Assembly: GCA_017962565.1 (NCBI GenBank)
Contig: JAGCVC010000020.1
Coordinates: 132,622-196,621, forward strand
Direction: 5' to 3'
DNA from: Alphaproteobacteria bacterium
Lineage (GTDB): Bacteria > Pseudomonadota > Alphaproteobacteria > CAAHEQ01 > UBA3637
DNA: 64,000 bases
Translations under genes and position numbers: made by a program
The notes under the pieces: model-generated
Databases searched by the model: none
What the model was told of the DNA's origin: nothing
Seen by the model: only the letters and a program-made list of their open reading frames with translations
Part shown: positions 17,402 through 27,383 of the stretch, in pieces
How positions within the stretch are numbered: position 1 is the first letter of the stretch
Layout: every line of letters begins with the position of its first letter

Positions 17402-18324
17402 TTTTTATCAGACCTTTTTTGTTTTCCATCTGACTGAATCTTTTCTTCAGATGCTTGTTTGCAAACCGGACATTCTGGACATGTATGCGTATCCAACAAT
17501 CCATCCAAACCATAATCCACAATAGTAACAAAAGGCGTATCTTCCCGACTGACAAACGGCTTTACCCAAATATCATCTTCGTCATCAACGCGAACAACTG
17601 TTCCTATCGCCAAACCGGGCGGATAAACACCACTGTGTCCCGATGTAGAAACATAATCTCCAATTGTAACTTCTGCTCCTTCCGGTAAAGCTGTCAGTTT
17701 CAACAATGAAGAATTATCCCCGACAACAACGGCCAAAAATCTTTTATTCCCGACCAAAACAGGGACGCGTGAAGCATAATCTGTTAAAAGTAAAATCTGT
17801 GATGTATGCGACCCGACAGCCTCTATCCGTCCTAAAACACCTTCATTGTATAAGGCAACAAAACCCCTTTTTATTCCATCTTTTGAGCCTAAACGAACCA
17901 AGACGGAACGAGAGAAAATTCCACCATTATCAGCTACAATATAACCGCTCCAATATCGCGGAGAATCCGGTGAAATAAAATTCATTTGCTTTTTAAGCAA
18001 TCTGTTTTCCTGACTTAATTGTTCAGAATGCCTCATCCAATATAGTAATTTTTGGTTTTCTGATTTTAAACGAACGTTTTCATTATGCACACCAATGTAT
18101 TCGCTGACATATTCAGACAAATAACCTAAACTTTCCAATGGCTTATAAATTGCATTAACGACTCGAACTGAAAAATCAGCAACTTCTATCCGAACCTGAC
18201 TGATAATCGGATGTTTTGAAACACCCACCAAAATTAAAATAGCAGCTAAAAAGATATAAAAGTACAAACCAAACTGCCGATACAGTCCTTTTAAGAGTCT
18301 CAGACGGCTTGGATGTTCCCTCAA
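17398..18324 (-). CDS. mreC: Rod-shape protein MreC
   Basis: A 308-residue bitopic membrane protein: one membrane helix (about 19-37), a periplasmic coiled coil (about 75-105, SEYIGVHNENVRLKSENQKL) and a beta-barrel-like MreC domain (about 120-275). It links cytoplasmic MreB to the periplasmic PBP2. The C-terminal 25 residues are charged and contain a C-P-E-C-P-V-C cysteine cluster, which is not usual for MreC. The start is TTG with AGGAG six to seven bases upstream; the alternative would be internal. Follows mreB by 11 bases and overlaps mreD. Confidence 0.94.
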   Translation of the reverse strand: MREHPSRLRLLKGLYRQFGLYFYIFLAAILILVGVSKHPIISQVRIEVADFSVRVVNAIYKPLESLGYLSEYVSEYIGVHNENVRLKSENQKLLYWMRHSEQLSQENRLLKKQMNFISPDSPRYWSGYIVADNGGIFSRSVLVRLGSKDGIKRGFVALYNEGVLGRIEAVGSHTSQILLLTDYASRVPVLVGNKRFLAVVVGDNSSLLKLTALPEGAEVTIGDYVSTSGHSGVYPPGLAIGTVVRVDDEDDIWVKPFVSREDTPFVTIVDYGLDGLLDTHTCPECPVCKQASEEKIQSDGKQKRSDKK

Positions 18325-18335
18325 AATGTGCTCCT

Positions 18336-19385
<1,050 letters not shown>

Positions 19386-19545
19386 TCATCTCCATATTTT
19401 GAAATTTTAACAATGTATTAACTATACTTACAACAAAAAAAAGACAATTACAACGAAAAAAGAAAAATTTTTTGTTTTTTTTCGCAATGCTCTTTTCTTT
19501 TCAAAAAATGAGTGCTACAATTACTGAAAATAGATGGAGGTTCTT

Positions 19546-20484
19546 ATGCAAAAAAAGAAAGCTTTAATCAAAAGTACGACGAAGGAAGAAACAAAGATTG
19601 CTACCCCCGAAGGGAAGAAAAAAGACCTGTCGAGATCTCTTTCCTTCTTTGCTATCTTTATAATTTGTGTCAGTGGTGCCATGCTCTATCCTTATTTTAA
19701 ACAAGAACGTTCTTTTCACCTTCCGGCGCAGTCAATGACCGCTGAAGATACATCAAAGAATTTCCAACCGGTTGAACCCGAATTCATTGAGCAAATACAA
19801 GAAGATGTCGAAGAAACAGACCCCATTAAAGAAACAGAAGTTAAAGAAACAGAGCAAGTGGATTGTTCATCAAGAGACTTGATTATTTCATCACAAGAAA
19901 AAACAATAGAGAACTTAAATGAAAAAATTCACCAGTTAGAATTAGAAAATTTAAGCCTAAAAGAAAAAACTTCACTTTCCCAAAGAGCTATCTTGCTAAA
20001 CATTCAATTGTTGGAGAAAATCCATACAGGGCAACCTTTTGATTCAATATTAAAAAGATTACTCAAAGAGAATCCCTCTGACGATTTTGCTTCGGAAATT
20101 CAAGAAAAATTAGGTCCTTGTGCAACAAACGGTATTTTGCCACCTGAAAAATTAAAACAACTATTTCATTCAAAAATAAAGATGGTACAGAATTCTTTTT
20201 ATGCCGGCAGTCCGAACGATTCTTGGAACCAAAAACTAATGAACTTTTTTAAATCACTGTTCCATATCTATCCTCAGAATGTAGCTAAAGGAGACACAAA
20301 ACCCGACAATTTATTATTCTTAATTCGTCAACAGGTTGAGGCCGGACAATTCGAACAAGCTATTGCCAATATTAAAAATTTACCGGATCCGGCTAAACAA
20401 CATTTAAAAGATTTCGTTCAAAAAGCAACGTACTATATTGAAGCTCAAAAAATTATTGAAGATTACACACAGGAAGGGGATTAA
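19546..20484 (+). CDS. Mitofilin/Mic60-like inner-membrane protein
   Basis: A 312-residue bitopic protein: a cytosolic lysine-rich head (1-32), one membrane helix (about 34-54), an acidic linker, a coiled coil (about 110-150, ENLNEKIHQLELENLSLKEK) and a helical C-terminal domain. The final block, FEQAIANIKNLPDPAKQHL, resembles the mitofilin signature of alphaproteobacterial Mic60, which shapes intracytoplasmic membranes and is ancestral to the mitochondrial cristae protein. The gene lies directly before hemY, the position Mic60 has in alphaproteobacteria, although the rest of the hem cluster is absent. I start at the ATG giving MQKKKALI because GGAGG lies five bases before it. Confidence 0.75.
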   Translation: MQKKKALIKSTTKEETKIATPEGKKKDLSRSLSFFAIFIICVSGAMLYPYFKQERSFHLPAQSMTAEDTSKNFQPVEPEFIEQIQEDVEETDPIKETEVKETEQVDCSSRDLIISSQEKTIENLNEKIHQLELENLSLKEKTSLSQRAILLNIQLLEKIHTGQPFDSILKRLLKENPSDDFASEIQEKLGPCATNGILPPEKLKQLFHSKIKMVQNSFYAGSPNDSWNQKLMNFFKSLFHIYPQNVAKGDTKPDNLLFLIRQQVEAGQFEQAIANIKNLPDPAKQHLKDFVQKATYYIEAQKIIEDYTQEGD

Positions 20485-20487
20485 AAA

Positions 20488-21678
20488 ATGAATAAAATCA
20501 TGCTTTGGTTATTTTATGCAATCGTCTTGGGTTTAGGCGCGTGGGTATTAATAGATAACCCCGGCACTGTTTCAATTACATGGTTTGATTATGTTGTCGA
20601 AACATCTGTTGCATTCTGTATTGCATTGCTTTTGGCTTTGATTCTGGCTGTCCATTTAATTTTATTTCCCTTTCGTTGGTTACGTTGGATCAGAGTATCT
20701 ATGGAAAGAAAACGTTTTACCCGTTTTAAAGAAATTTTGATTGAAATCTTAAGTAATGTTCTATGCAACAACTTGTCCGAAAACAAAGAATTAATAAAAA
20801 AACTTAAGAAATACAACAATGATACAGACCTGATTTTAATGTTGGAAGCACTGTCCAAAGCCGATTCAGAAATTTACAATGAGTTGATAAAAAATCCGAA
20901 AACACAACAAGCCGGTTGGAAAGGTTTAATCAATGAACATATTGAACGTGGCGAAATCATAAAAGCCGCGGAAGACGTTGAAAAATTATTGAATAAAAAT
21001 GAAAAAACAGAATGGATATTGAAAGAAGCCTTTAATTTGTTTACTCTTAACGGAGACTGGGAAAAAGCAATGTCTTGTTTGGAAACATTGCGGAAAATAA
21101 AAGCAATTTCAGACAAAGATTATACACAACAAAAAGCTGTTCTTCTTGTAAAACTCGGCAAAGGATGGAATGCTTTTAAAATGTGTCCTGAATTGCCTTT
21201 TGTTGCATTAGAAGCAGCTAAGATAAAACCAAAGAAAGCTGAAAAAATATACTTTACATCTTGGGAAAAACAACCAAGTTTTGAAGTATATCGTGCCTTT
21301 ACAAAATTGTATGTACGTGAAAATTCACTATCCATATATAAGCGCGTACTTAAATTGTGTGAAAACAACCCCCGTGCTAAATTAAATTTCTTGGTTACTG
21401 CTGATGCTGCAATCAATGCAAAGTTGTGGAGTGAAGCAAAAAAAGAATTAGATGCTTATTTGGCAAATCATCCGCTTAAACCAAGTATTGCAATTAAGAT
21501 GGCTCAAATTGAATTTAATTTAAACCATAATATTCACGAAGCACAAAGATGGATTGATAAAATGTCCAATTTGCCACCTGATGCAAATTATGTTTGCATA
21601 CACTGCAAGCACAAAACAACAGATTGGATGGCTTCTTGCCCCGTTTGCAATACCTTTGCAGGATTGAAAGCATTATGA
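20488..21678 (+). CDS. hemY: HemY-like TPR membrane protein
   Basis: A 396-residue inner-membrane protein with two N-terminal helices (about 1-22 and 40-62) separated by a short periplasmic loop (NPGTVSITWFDYVVE), the HemY N-terminal domain, then TPR-like helical repeats. The C-terminus is a zinc ribbon, C-I-H-C ... C-P-V-C, as in alphaproteobacterial HemY. The family is tied to haem synthesis by genome context only; it is not protoporphyrinogen oxidase. Three bases after the Mic60-like gene, and its TGA overlaps the trmL ATG. Strong family call, biochemical role not established. Confidence 0.88.
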   Translation: MNKIMLWLFYAIVLGLGAWVLIDNPGTVSITWFDYVVETSVAFCIALLLALILAVHLILFPFRWLRWIRVSMERKRFTRFKEILIEILSNVLCNNLSENKELIKKLKKYNNDTDLILMLEALSKADSEIYNELIKNPKTQQAGWKGLINEHIERGEIIKAAEDVEKLLNKNEKTEWILKEAFNLFTLNGDWEKAMSCLETLRKIKAISDKDYTQQKAVLLVKLGKGWNAFKMCPELPFVALEAAKIKPKKAEKIYFTSWEKQPSFEVYRAFTKLYVRENSLSIYKRVLKLCENNPRAKLNFLVTADAAINAKLWSEAKKELDAYLANHPLKPSIAIKMAQIEFNLNHNIHEAQRWIDKMSNLPPDANYVCIHCKHKTTDWMASCPVCNTFAGLKAL

Positions 21679-22133
21679 GAATAGCTCTTTATCAACCCGA
21701 TATTCCACAAAATACCGGCACGATCTTACGTATGGCCGTTTGTTTCGGTTTGCCGGTAGATATTATCGAACCATGCGGTTTTATTTGGAACTCTAAAGAG
21801 TTAAAACGCGCGGGCATGGATTATTTGGACAAAGTTGATGTTACCAGACATATGGCTTGGGAAACTTTTTTACAAGCTCACCCCAATGAACGTCTTGTTT
21901 TATTGACGACAAAAGCTTCTGTACCCTACACAACGTTTCAATTCAAAAAAGATGATATTTTACTTTTTGGAAGGGAAAGTGCTGGTGTTCCGGAAAATGT
22001 CCATAAAGCCGTTAATGCCCGCATTCGAATTCCCATGAAACCCGATGAACGTTCTTTGAATTTAGCTCTCTCTTGTGCAATGGCTACTGCAGAAGCAATG
22101 CGACAAACAGGATTGTTTGAAGAATTAGTGTAA
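21675..22133 (+). CDS. trmL: tRNA (cytidine(34)-2'-O)-methyltransferase TrmL
   Basis: A 152-residue SPOUT methyltransferase that methylates the 2'-OH of the wobble base of tRNA-Leu isoacceptors. The N-terminus MRIALYQPDIPQNTGTILRM, the AdoMet-binding knot block LLFGRESAGVPE and RIPMKPDERSLNLALSCA are characteristic. I start at the ATG overlapping the hemY stop (ATGA), because the longer frame would only run inside hemY. Final gene of the Mic60-like/hemY/trmL unit. Confidence 0.94.
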   Translation: MRIALYQPDIPQNTGTILRMAVCFGLPVDIIEPCGFIWNSKELKRAGMDYLDKVDVTRHMAWETFLQAHPNERLVLLTTKASVPYTTFQFKKDDILLFGRESAGVPENVHKAVNARIRIPMKPDERSLNLALSCAMATAEAMRQTGLFEELV

Positions 22134-22141
22134 AAAAATTC

Positions 22142-22170
22142 TTGATTTTTAAAATAAAGCCCGTCATAAT
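22142..22170 (+). promoter_or_regulatory. Promoter for the DHFR-fold gene
   Basis: TTGATT, 17-base spacer, CATAAT, 29 bases before the ATG at 22200. Three and five of six bases match the consensus hexamers in the strong positions. Confidence 0.6.
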
Positions 22171-22199
22171 GTTCTATATATAAAGAAAAGGAGATTCTC

Positions 22200-22709
22200 A
22201 TGTCAAAAGTAATTTTACATATTTGTACATCAATTGATGGTTTTATTGCTGATGAAGATGGCAACAGCGATTTTGTTTTTGATGCCCAAAAATCTGATCC
22301 GGAATTTGAAGGTTTCTACAATTCCATTAATTCTGTCATTATCGGGCGCAAAACCTATGATTATTTAAAGGATAAACAACCTAAATTGTTCAAAGAAAAG
22401 GATGTGTTTGTTATCACTCACTATTTACGCCAAAAAGAAAAAAATGTTACATTTGTTCATGAGAACATCATGGGATGCGTAAAGGCTTTAAAAAAAGATT
22501 CAAAAAAGAATATTTGGGTTTTAGGCGGTTCTGAAATCGTCAACATTTTACTGAAAGAAAAGTTAATAGATGAAGTCGTTATTACGACTGCTCCCCTTGT
22601 CTTAGGTACGGGCATCCGTTTATTTAAAGAAGACAATCCTTGCATTAAGGCAAAACTGAAAAGCACCCAAACTTTTGACGACTTTACGCAAGCAACATAT
22701 AAAATTTAA
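22200..22709 (+). CDS. DHFR-fold (RibD C-terminal-like) reductase
   Basis: A 169-residue protein of the dihydrofolate reductase / RibD C-terminal superfamily. Seen are ILHICTSIDGFIADEDG at the start, IGRKTYDYL, IWVLGGSEIVNILL (the NADPH pyrophosphate-binding glycine pair) and VLGTGIRLF. This is the branch usually annotated 'dihydrofolate reductase family protein', distinct from FolA, whose active-site order it does not follow. Substrate unknown. AAAGGAG lies before the ATG. It is a single-gene transcript with its own promoter and a shared terminator. Confidence 0.88.
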   Translation: MSKVILHICTSIDGFIADEDGNSDFVFDAQKSDPEFEGFYNSINSVIIGRKTYDYLKDKQPKLFKEKDVFVITHYLRQKEKNVTFVHENIMGCVKALKKDSKKNIWVLGGSEIVNILLKEKLIDEVVITTAPLVLGTGIRLFKEDNPCIKAKLKSTQTFDDFTQATYKI

Positions 22710-22710
22710 A

Positions 22711-22746
22711 AATTTTTCCCTCTGATAATTCAGAGGGATTTTTTTA
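22711..22746. terminator. Intrinsic terminator overlapping the rfaE1 stop
   Basis: Perfect nine-base stem TCCCTCTGA/TCAGAGGGA with a TAAT loop, followed by a T-run on the plus strand and preceded by a T-rich run serving the minus strand. The TGA stop of the convergent heptose kinase gene lies in the right arm. Confidence 0.9.
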
Positions 22747-23716
22747 TCTCGTCCACACTGACCGTTGCCGTACCCAGCTTACCGACAACAATGCCCGAAG
22801 CCGTATTTGCCAATTCCATAGCATCACGAATATCAGCCCCGACTGCCAATGCAGCACCTAATGTTGCTAAAGATGTATCACCGGCACCCGATACATCAAA
22901 AACTTCACGAGCATACGTTGATAAATAAATCTGTTCCTTTGATAAATCTTGCGGTACGTAAAGCATTCCTTTTTCGCTTAAGGTAACAATCATATTTTGA
23001 ATGGAAAATTTATTTAAAACCTGTCTTGCGGCATTACCTACTTCTTCCAAGAAATTTGGATTTGATGAATCCAAAATACGTCCTGATGCCTGTTCCAATT
23101 CTTTACGATTCGGTTTAATTAAAAAAGACCCCGTATATTTTGAATAATCTGTTCCTTTGGGATCAATCAAAATTTTACAATTTATTTTCTGACAGATTTG
23201 AATTATCCTTTTTGTGACATGCTCTGATAAAACCCCTTTTGCATAATCAGATAACAAAATAATATCGGATTTTTCAATCTCCGGTTTTAGCTGAGTTAAC
23301 AGATTTTCTTCTTCCGAACTTGTTAATGAAATATTTTTTTCTTTGTCAAAGCGCAAAATATGATTGTTACCTGCGATAAAACGGGTCTTTACAATTGTCG
23401 GACGGATCTCGGATTTCTGCAAATAAAAAGCCGTATTCAATGATTCTAACAATGAAGCAACTTGCTTACCATAATCATCATTCCCAACCATACCTATAAA
23501 AGAAGTTTTACATCCCAATGCACACAGATTAGCAACAACATTTCCTGCGCCACCTAACATTTGTTTTTCTTGAACAAATTGGAACACTGGAACCGGTGCT
23601 TCCGGAGAAATGCGTTCAACTTTTCCTTGAATAAAGCAATCGAGCATAATATCCCCAATGCATAATACATGTACATCAGAAAAACGATTTAAAATGGAGT
23701 TTAATCTTTCTTGCAT
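22730..23716 (-). CDS. rfaE1: Heptose-7-phosphate kinase (HldE kinase domain / RfaE1)
   Basis: A 328-residue PfkB-family kinase that phosphorylates D-glycero-D-manno-heptose 7-phosphate at C1 for LPS inner-core synthesis. Landmarks: IGDIMLDCFIQGKVERISPE, LGGAGNVVANL, and the catalytic block DVSGAGDTSLATL. The length equals the kinase half of bifunctional HldE; the adenylyltransferase half (RfaE2) is not fused and not in the window. Its first 16 bases overlap the end of the glycosyltransferase gene upstream, showing a two-gene LPS operon. Confidence 0.94.
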   Translation of the reverse strand: MQERLNSILNRFSDVHVLCIGDIMLDCFIQGKVERISPEAPVPVFQFVQEKQMLGGAGNVVANLCALGCKTSFIGMVGNDDYGKQVASLLESLNTAFYLQKSEIRPTIVKTRFIAGNNHILRFDKEKNISLTSSEEENLLTQLKPEIEKSDIILLSDYAKGVLSEHVTKRIIQICQKINCKILIDPKGTDYSKYTGSFLIKPNRKELEQASGRILDSSNPNFLEEVGNAARQVLNKFSIQNMIVTLSEKGMLYVPQDLSKEQIYLSTYAREVFDVSGAGDTSLATLGAALAVGADIRDAMELANTASGIVVGKLGTATVSVDEIKKSL

Positions 23717-24642
23717 GTTATGCTCTTTTGAACTTCATTCCAAACTTCATCAACGGAAATATTTTCGATTTTATCTGCGACCAAATTCGTCACATTTGGC
23801 AATCTGTTGGCTGAACGTGCTGTTTTCTGGCTAAATAAAACAATTGCAGGTTTTTGGACAAAACATGACATATGAACCGGACCAGTATCATTACCGACAA
23901 TTACACAAGAACGAGCGGCCAGTGCAGGAATATCCAATAAAGATGCTTTACTTTGAAAATCAACAGCATTTGAATTCTGACAAATTGTTTGAATTTCTTT
24001 CGCTTCTGCATCCGTTCCCAAAACAACACTGGGGATTCCACTCTCTTGAGCCTTCAAAACCAACTCCAAATATTTCTCGGCCGGCCATCGTTTATAAGGG
24101 TGCAATGCTGAACAGCCCGGAATGACCAACATGAAAGGCTTTTCAGGCAATAAATGAAAATTCTTCTGTTCGCCTTTACAAAAAGACATATCAATAGGAT
24201 TCTCTTTAACTTCTATACCACTTTTTGCCAGTTTTCCCATTGTAAATCTTCGCTTTTTATCTACATGGTAAAGAGTAAAAGTATTATTCTTTTCCAAAAA
24301 AGCCCAATTAATTGGATAAGGAGATAAAAAACGTGCTAAAGGAAAATACTTTTTGCGCGTACGTTTGGATGCTTGCAGATCAAAAATATAATCCCATTTC
24401 GTATCGGCAATACCTTTTTTACAAGTACTCCACCATTCACTAATTCGATAGCGAGGACGTGTATCCACAATCACGTTTTCTACAAAAGGCATACATTTAA
24501 CAAACGGTACAAATGGCTTTGTTGTCATAAAAGTAAAATGTGCATCCGGATATTTTTCATGCAACGCAAAAACATAACCGGATTGCAATATAAAATCGCC
24601 TAATGCCCCTAATTTAATGATTAAAATCTTCTGCTCTGACAT
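23701..24642 (-). CDS. Glycosyltransferase family 9 (heptosyltransferase-like)
   Basis: A 313-residue GT9 enzyme, a GT-B fold family that transfers heptose from ADP-heptose to LPS core. Family blocks: IIKLGALGDFILQSG at the start, PGCSALHPYKRWPAEKY near the middle and GNDTGPVHMSC for the nucleotide diphosphate. Cytosolic face of the inner membrane. It is followed by and overlaps rfaE1, which supplies its donor pathway, supporting heptosyltransferase activity; whether it is WaaC- or WaaF-like cannot be decided. Confidence 0.92.
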   Translation of the reverse strand: MSEQKILIIKLGALGDFILQSGYVFALHEKYPDAHFTFMTTKPFVPFVKCMPFVENVIVDTRPRYRISEWWSTCKKGIADTKWDYIFDLQASKRTRKKYFPLARFLSPYPINWAFLEKNNTFTLYHVDKKRRFTMGKLAKSGIEVKENPIDMSFCKGEQKNFHLLPEKPFMLVIPGCSALHPYKRWPAEKYLELVLKAQESGIPSVVLGTDAEAKEIQTICQNSNAVDFQSKASLLDIPALAARSCVIVGNDTGPVHMSCFVQKPAIVLFSQKTARSANRLPNVTNLVADKIENISVDEVWNEVQKSITCKKD

Positions 24643-24708
24643 CGTGTACCTTTCTTACTTTGTGCATACTATAAGAAATTTTCACAATTTACAAGTCAAA
24701 AAAATTTT

Positions 24709-25641
24709 TTAAAAGAACGGACGCGGATTTTGTGATTTGGGTTTCCATGATTTTACAAAATTTTCCAAATCTTCATCGGGATGATCCGGCAATAGAACTT
24801 GAACCCGAACCAACAAATCACCCTTATTCGGAACTCCTTTTCCTTTTAAGCGTAAAATTTTATCCGAACTTGTATTCGGCGGAATAGTTAAAGCAACCGC
24901 TCCTGTTAACGTTGGAATTGTTACCTTCGCACCCAAAACAGCTTCTTTTAGTGTAATTGGCAGCGTCATCTCAACATCATTTCCATTACGTTTAAAATGC
25001 GGATGAGAAGCTACATTAATTTTAATCAATGCATCTCCGCCATTTTGCCCTTGTCCTCTTAAACGTAAAGTTGCACCATCCGCAATGCCTGCGGGGATTT
25101 TAACTTTAATCTGCTTGCCATTTGACAATCGAACAGAAGTCTCTCCGCCGGTCATAGCTAAAACAAAATCTATCGTTAAAGAATACGATACATCTTGTCC
25201 CATCGGACGGCGACTTTTGGATCCTGCAGCACGTCCCATATTGCTGAACAGATCTGCAAATCCACCGGCACCGCCACCACCAAATAAATCAGAAAAATCA
25301 AATCCTTCAAAACCACCGGCTCCACCCATATCTTGATAAGAATAAGACCGACCGGTAAAAGGATTTCCGCCATATTGTTGATAACCGGAACCACCGCCAA
25401 AACCAAATGGAGCTCGCGGTTTACCCTGCTCGTCTATCTCTCCGGCATCATATTGTCGGCGCTTTGTTTCATCACCCAAAATATCATAAGCAGCCGAAAT
25501 TTCCTTAAATTTTTCAGCAGCTTTCGGATCGTTTTTTGTCACATCCGGATGACAAGTACGTGCTAACTTATGATAAGCTTTTTTTATTTCAGCGGCACTT
25601 GCGCTTTTGGAAACGCCTAATGTTTGATATAAATCTGTCAT
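24709..25641 (-). CDS. CbpA-type DnaJ family co-chaperone
   Basis: A 310-residue type II J-protein: J domain (residues 1-70, with the HPD motif in TCHPDV), a long glycine/phenylalanine-rich stretch (about 75-140) and two C-terminal substrate-binding domains (GVPNKGDLLVRVQV). The CxxCxGxG zinc fingers of DnaJ proper are absent, so this is the CbpA/DnaJ-B type that stimulates DnaK. I start at the ATG giving MTDLYQTLG because GAGGA lies six bases upstream; the frame upstream is non-coding. Stands alone between the LPS genes and the CDF transporter. Confidence 0.93.
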   Translation of the reverse strand: MTDLYQTLGVSKSASAAEIKKAYHKLARTCHPDVTKNDPKAAEKFKEISAAYDILGDETKRRQYDAGEIDEQGKPRAPFGFGGGSGYQQYGGNPFTGRSYSYQDMGGAGGFEGFDFSDLFGGGGAGGFADLFSNMGRAAGSKSRRPMGQDVSYSLTIDFVLAMTGGETSVRLSNGKQIKVKIPAGIADGATLRLRGQGQNGGDALIKINVASHPHFKRNGNDVEMTLPITLKEAVLGAKVTIPTLTGAVALTIPPNTSSDKILRLKGKGVPNKGDLLVRVQVLLPDHPDEDLENFVKSWKPKSQNPRPFF

Positions 25642-25766
25642 TTTATTCCTCTTTGATACATACTTTTTTAATATATATGTCCAAAATGTGAAAAAATCCA
25701 CTGTTTTAGAAAAATTTTATAGCTTTTTTTGCTGAAAAAGTCTATCTTTAAGAAAAGGATAGAAAA

Positions 25767-26672
25767 ATGAAACAAAAATATTTAAGACCTCAGCTGTCTG
25801 AAAAGATGCAACAACAGTTGATGCGGATTGCCGGTTATTGTTCCGTGGCAACCGCACTTATCTTGATTGTTGTAAAAATCATTTCATTTTTCATGACAAA
25901 TTCCTTATCTTTGCTGTCCAGTTTGATGGATTCCGGTTTGGATTTAGGGGCATCTATCGTTAGTTTAATTGCCATTCGTCAGGCACTTGTTCCCCCTGAC
26001 AAAGATCACCGTTTTGGACACGGAAAAGCAGAAGCCCTAGGTGGTTTAGCACAGGGCATCATCATTTCTTTATCCGGTTTGTTCTTACTATTTGAAACAG
26101 GAGCGCGTTTTTTAAACCCGGCTCCACTGAAACGATTTGATATCGGATTAGGTGTTATGATCTTATCCATACTATTAACGTTTATTTTGATTTGCTTCCA
26201 ACGTTACGTCATTAAAAAAACAAATTCTTTGGCAGTTGATGCAGACAGTTCTCATTATACCAGTGACATTATGATGAACAGCGGAATTATTGTTTCAATG
26301 GTATTTTCTTACCAGTTGGGATGGCAATGGATGGATTCTTTATTTGCCCTTCTTGTTGCATTTTATTTGTTTTACACTGCTTATCGAATTATTTCAAAAG
26401 TCCAAAGCATTTTGATGGACAAAGAATTACCGCCGCAGATGCGCAGCAAAATTAAAAAAATTGTTTTAAGACATAAAGAAATTCGCCGTGTTTGCGATTT
26501 AAGAACCCGTAATGCCGGTATGAGGTCTTTTGTTCAATTTTCGATTGTGCTAAGTGGAGAACATACTTTAAGGAAGGCACATTCTTTATGTGACCATTTA
26601 GAAAATGAATTAAAACAAAACTTACCCAACTGTGAATTTTTCATTCACCCAGAGCCTATAGATGATAAATAA
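25767..26672 (+). CDS. Cation diffusion facilitator (FieF-like)
   Basis: A 301-residue CDF antiporter with about six helices exporting divalent metal (zinc or ferrous iron) for protons. Metal-binding residues are visible: D...D in MDSGLDLGASIV, HRFGHGKAEALG, and the H-x3-D of DSSHYTSDIMM. A cytosolic C-terminal domain (about 210-300) follows. FieF/YiiP-like by motif; metal specificity is not decidable. DUF502 gene follows 12 bases later. Confidence 0.93.
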   Translation: MKQKYLRPQLSEKMQQQLMRIAGYCSVATALILIVVKIISFFMTNSLSLLSSLMDSGLDLGASIVSLIAIRQALVPPDKDHRFGHGKAEALGGLAQGIIISLSGLFLLFETGARFLNPAPLKRFDIGLGVMILSILLTFILICFQRYVIKKTNSLAVDADSSHYTSDIMMNSGIIVSMVFSYQLGWQWMDSLFALLVAFYLFYTAYRIISKVQSILMDKELPPQMRSKIKKIVLRHKEIRRVCDLRTRNAGMRSFVQFSIVLSGEHTLRKAHSLCDHLENELKQNLPNCEFFIHPEPIDDK

Positions 26673-26684
26673 GGAGAATTTTAC

Positions 26685-27383
26685 ATGGCAAAAAAAACAA
26701 AAACTATAAAAAGTTATTTTTTGACTGGAATTTTGGTTTCGGCACCATTGGCTATTACTGTTTATTTAGCTATTGAATTTGTTCGTTTTATTGATGAAAA
26801 AGTTAATGCACTTATTCCAAAAGAATATAATCCGGCAACTTATTTGCCTTTTGGCATTCCCGGTTTCGGTATCTTGATTTTGCTTATCGGATTATTCCTT
26901 ATCGGCGTTATTTCTTCCGGTTTCATCGGAACGGCAATACTGAAAGGCTTAAACAAAGCTATTTCAAAAATGCCTGTTGTATCCGGCCTTTATAACGCAT
27001 TACAAAAAATCTTGGAAACGGTTGTCGGCGGAGGTCAAAACAAAGCTTTTCGAGAAGCTGTTTTGGTTCAATATCCTCGCGAAGGGTTATGGACTATTGC
27101 TTTTATTACAGGAGATGTTTATTCAGGAATTCAAAAACATTTCAAGAAAGAAAAAATGGTCAGCATTTATGTACCGACAACACCTAACCCGACATCCGGA
27201 TTTTTAATTTTTGTCAATCGTAAAGATATTATCCCGTTAAAATTGCGTGTTGATGATGCTTGGAAAATTATCATTTCAACGGGCATTGTAACACCAGATT
27301 CTCCGCAAAAACAACAGGAAATCATGAGCAAAGCTTTGGAAAAAGCAAAAAAAGAATTAGATAAAACAAAGAAAATTGCTTAA
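26685..27383 (+). CDS. DUF502 membrane protein
   Basis: A 232-residue protein with two N-terminal membrane helices (about 10-30 and 58-80; TGILVSAPLAITVYLAIEF and GFGILILLIGLFLIG) and a C-terminal cytosolic beta-rich domain. The segments ISKMPVVSGLYNALQKI and PTSGFLIFV are typical of DUF502, a widespread family without established function. GGAG precedes the ATG. Its last four bases overlap the stop of the convergent ELM1 gene. Confidence 0.88.
   Translation: MAKKTKTIKSYFLTGILVSAPLAITVYLAIEFVRFIDEKVNALIPKEYNPATYLPFGIPGFGILILLIGLFLIGVISSGFIGTAILKGLNKAISKMPVVSGLYNALQKILETVVGGGQNKAFREAVLVQYPREGLWTIAFITGDVYSGIQKHFKKEKMVSIYVPTTPNPTSGFLIFVNRKDIIPLKLRVDDAWKIIISTGIVTPDSPQKQQEIMSKALEKAKKELDKTKKIA

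Noticed and set aside
22200-22709. DHFR-fold protein as FolA dihydrofolate reductase
   Set aside because: Lacks the FolA active-site order; matches the RibD C-terminal-like reductase branch.
24709-25641. Repeat region in the glycine-rich segment of the J-protein
   Set aside because: It is the normal G/F linker of CbpA-type proteins, not a tandem repeat of interest.
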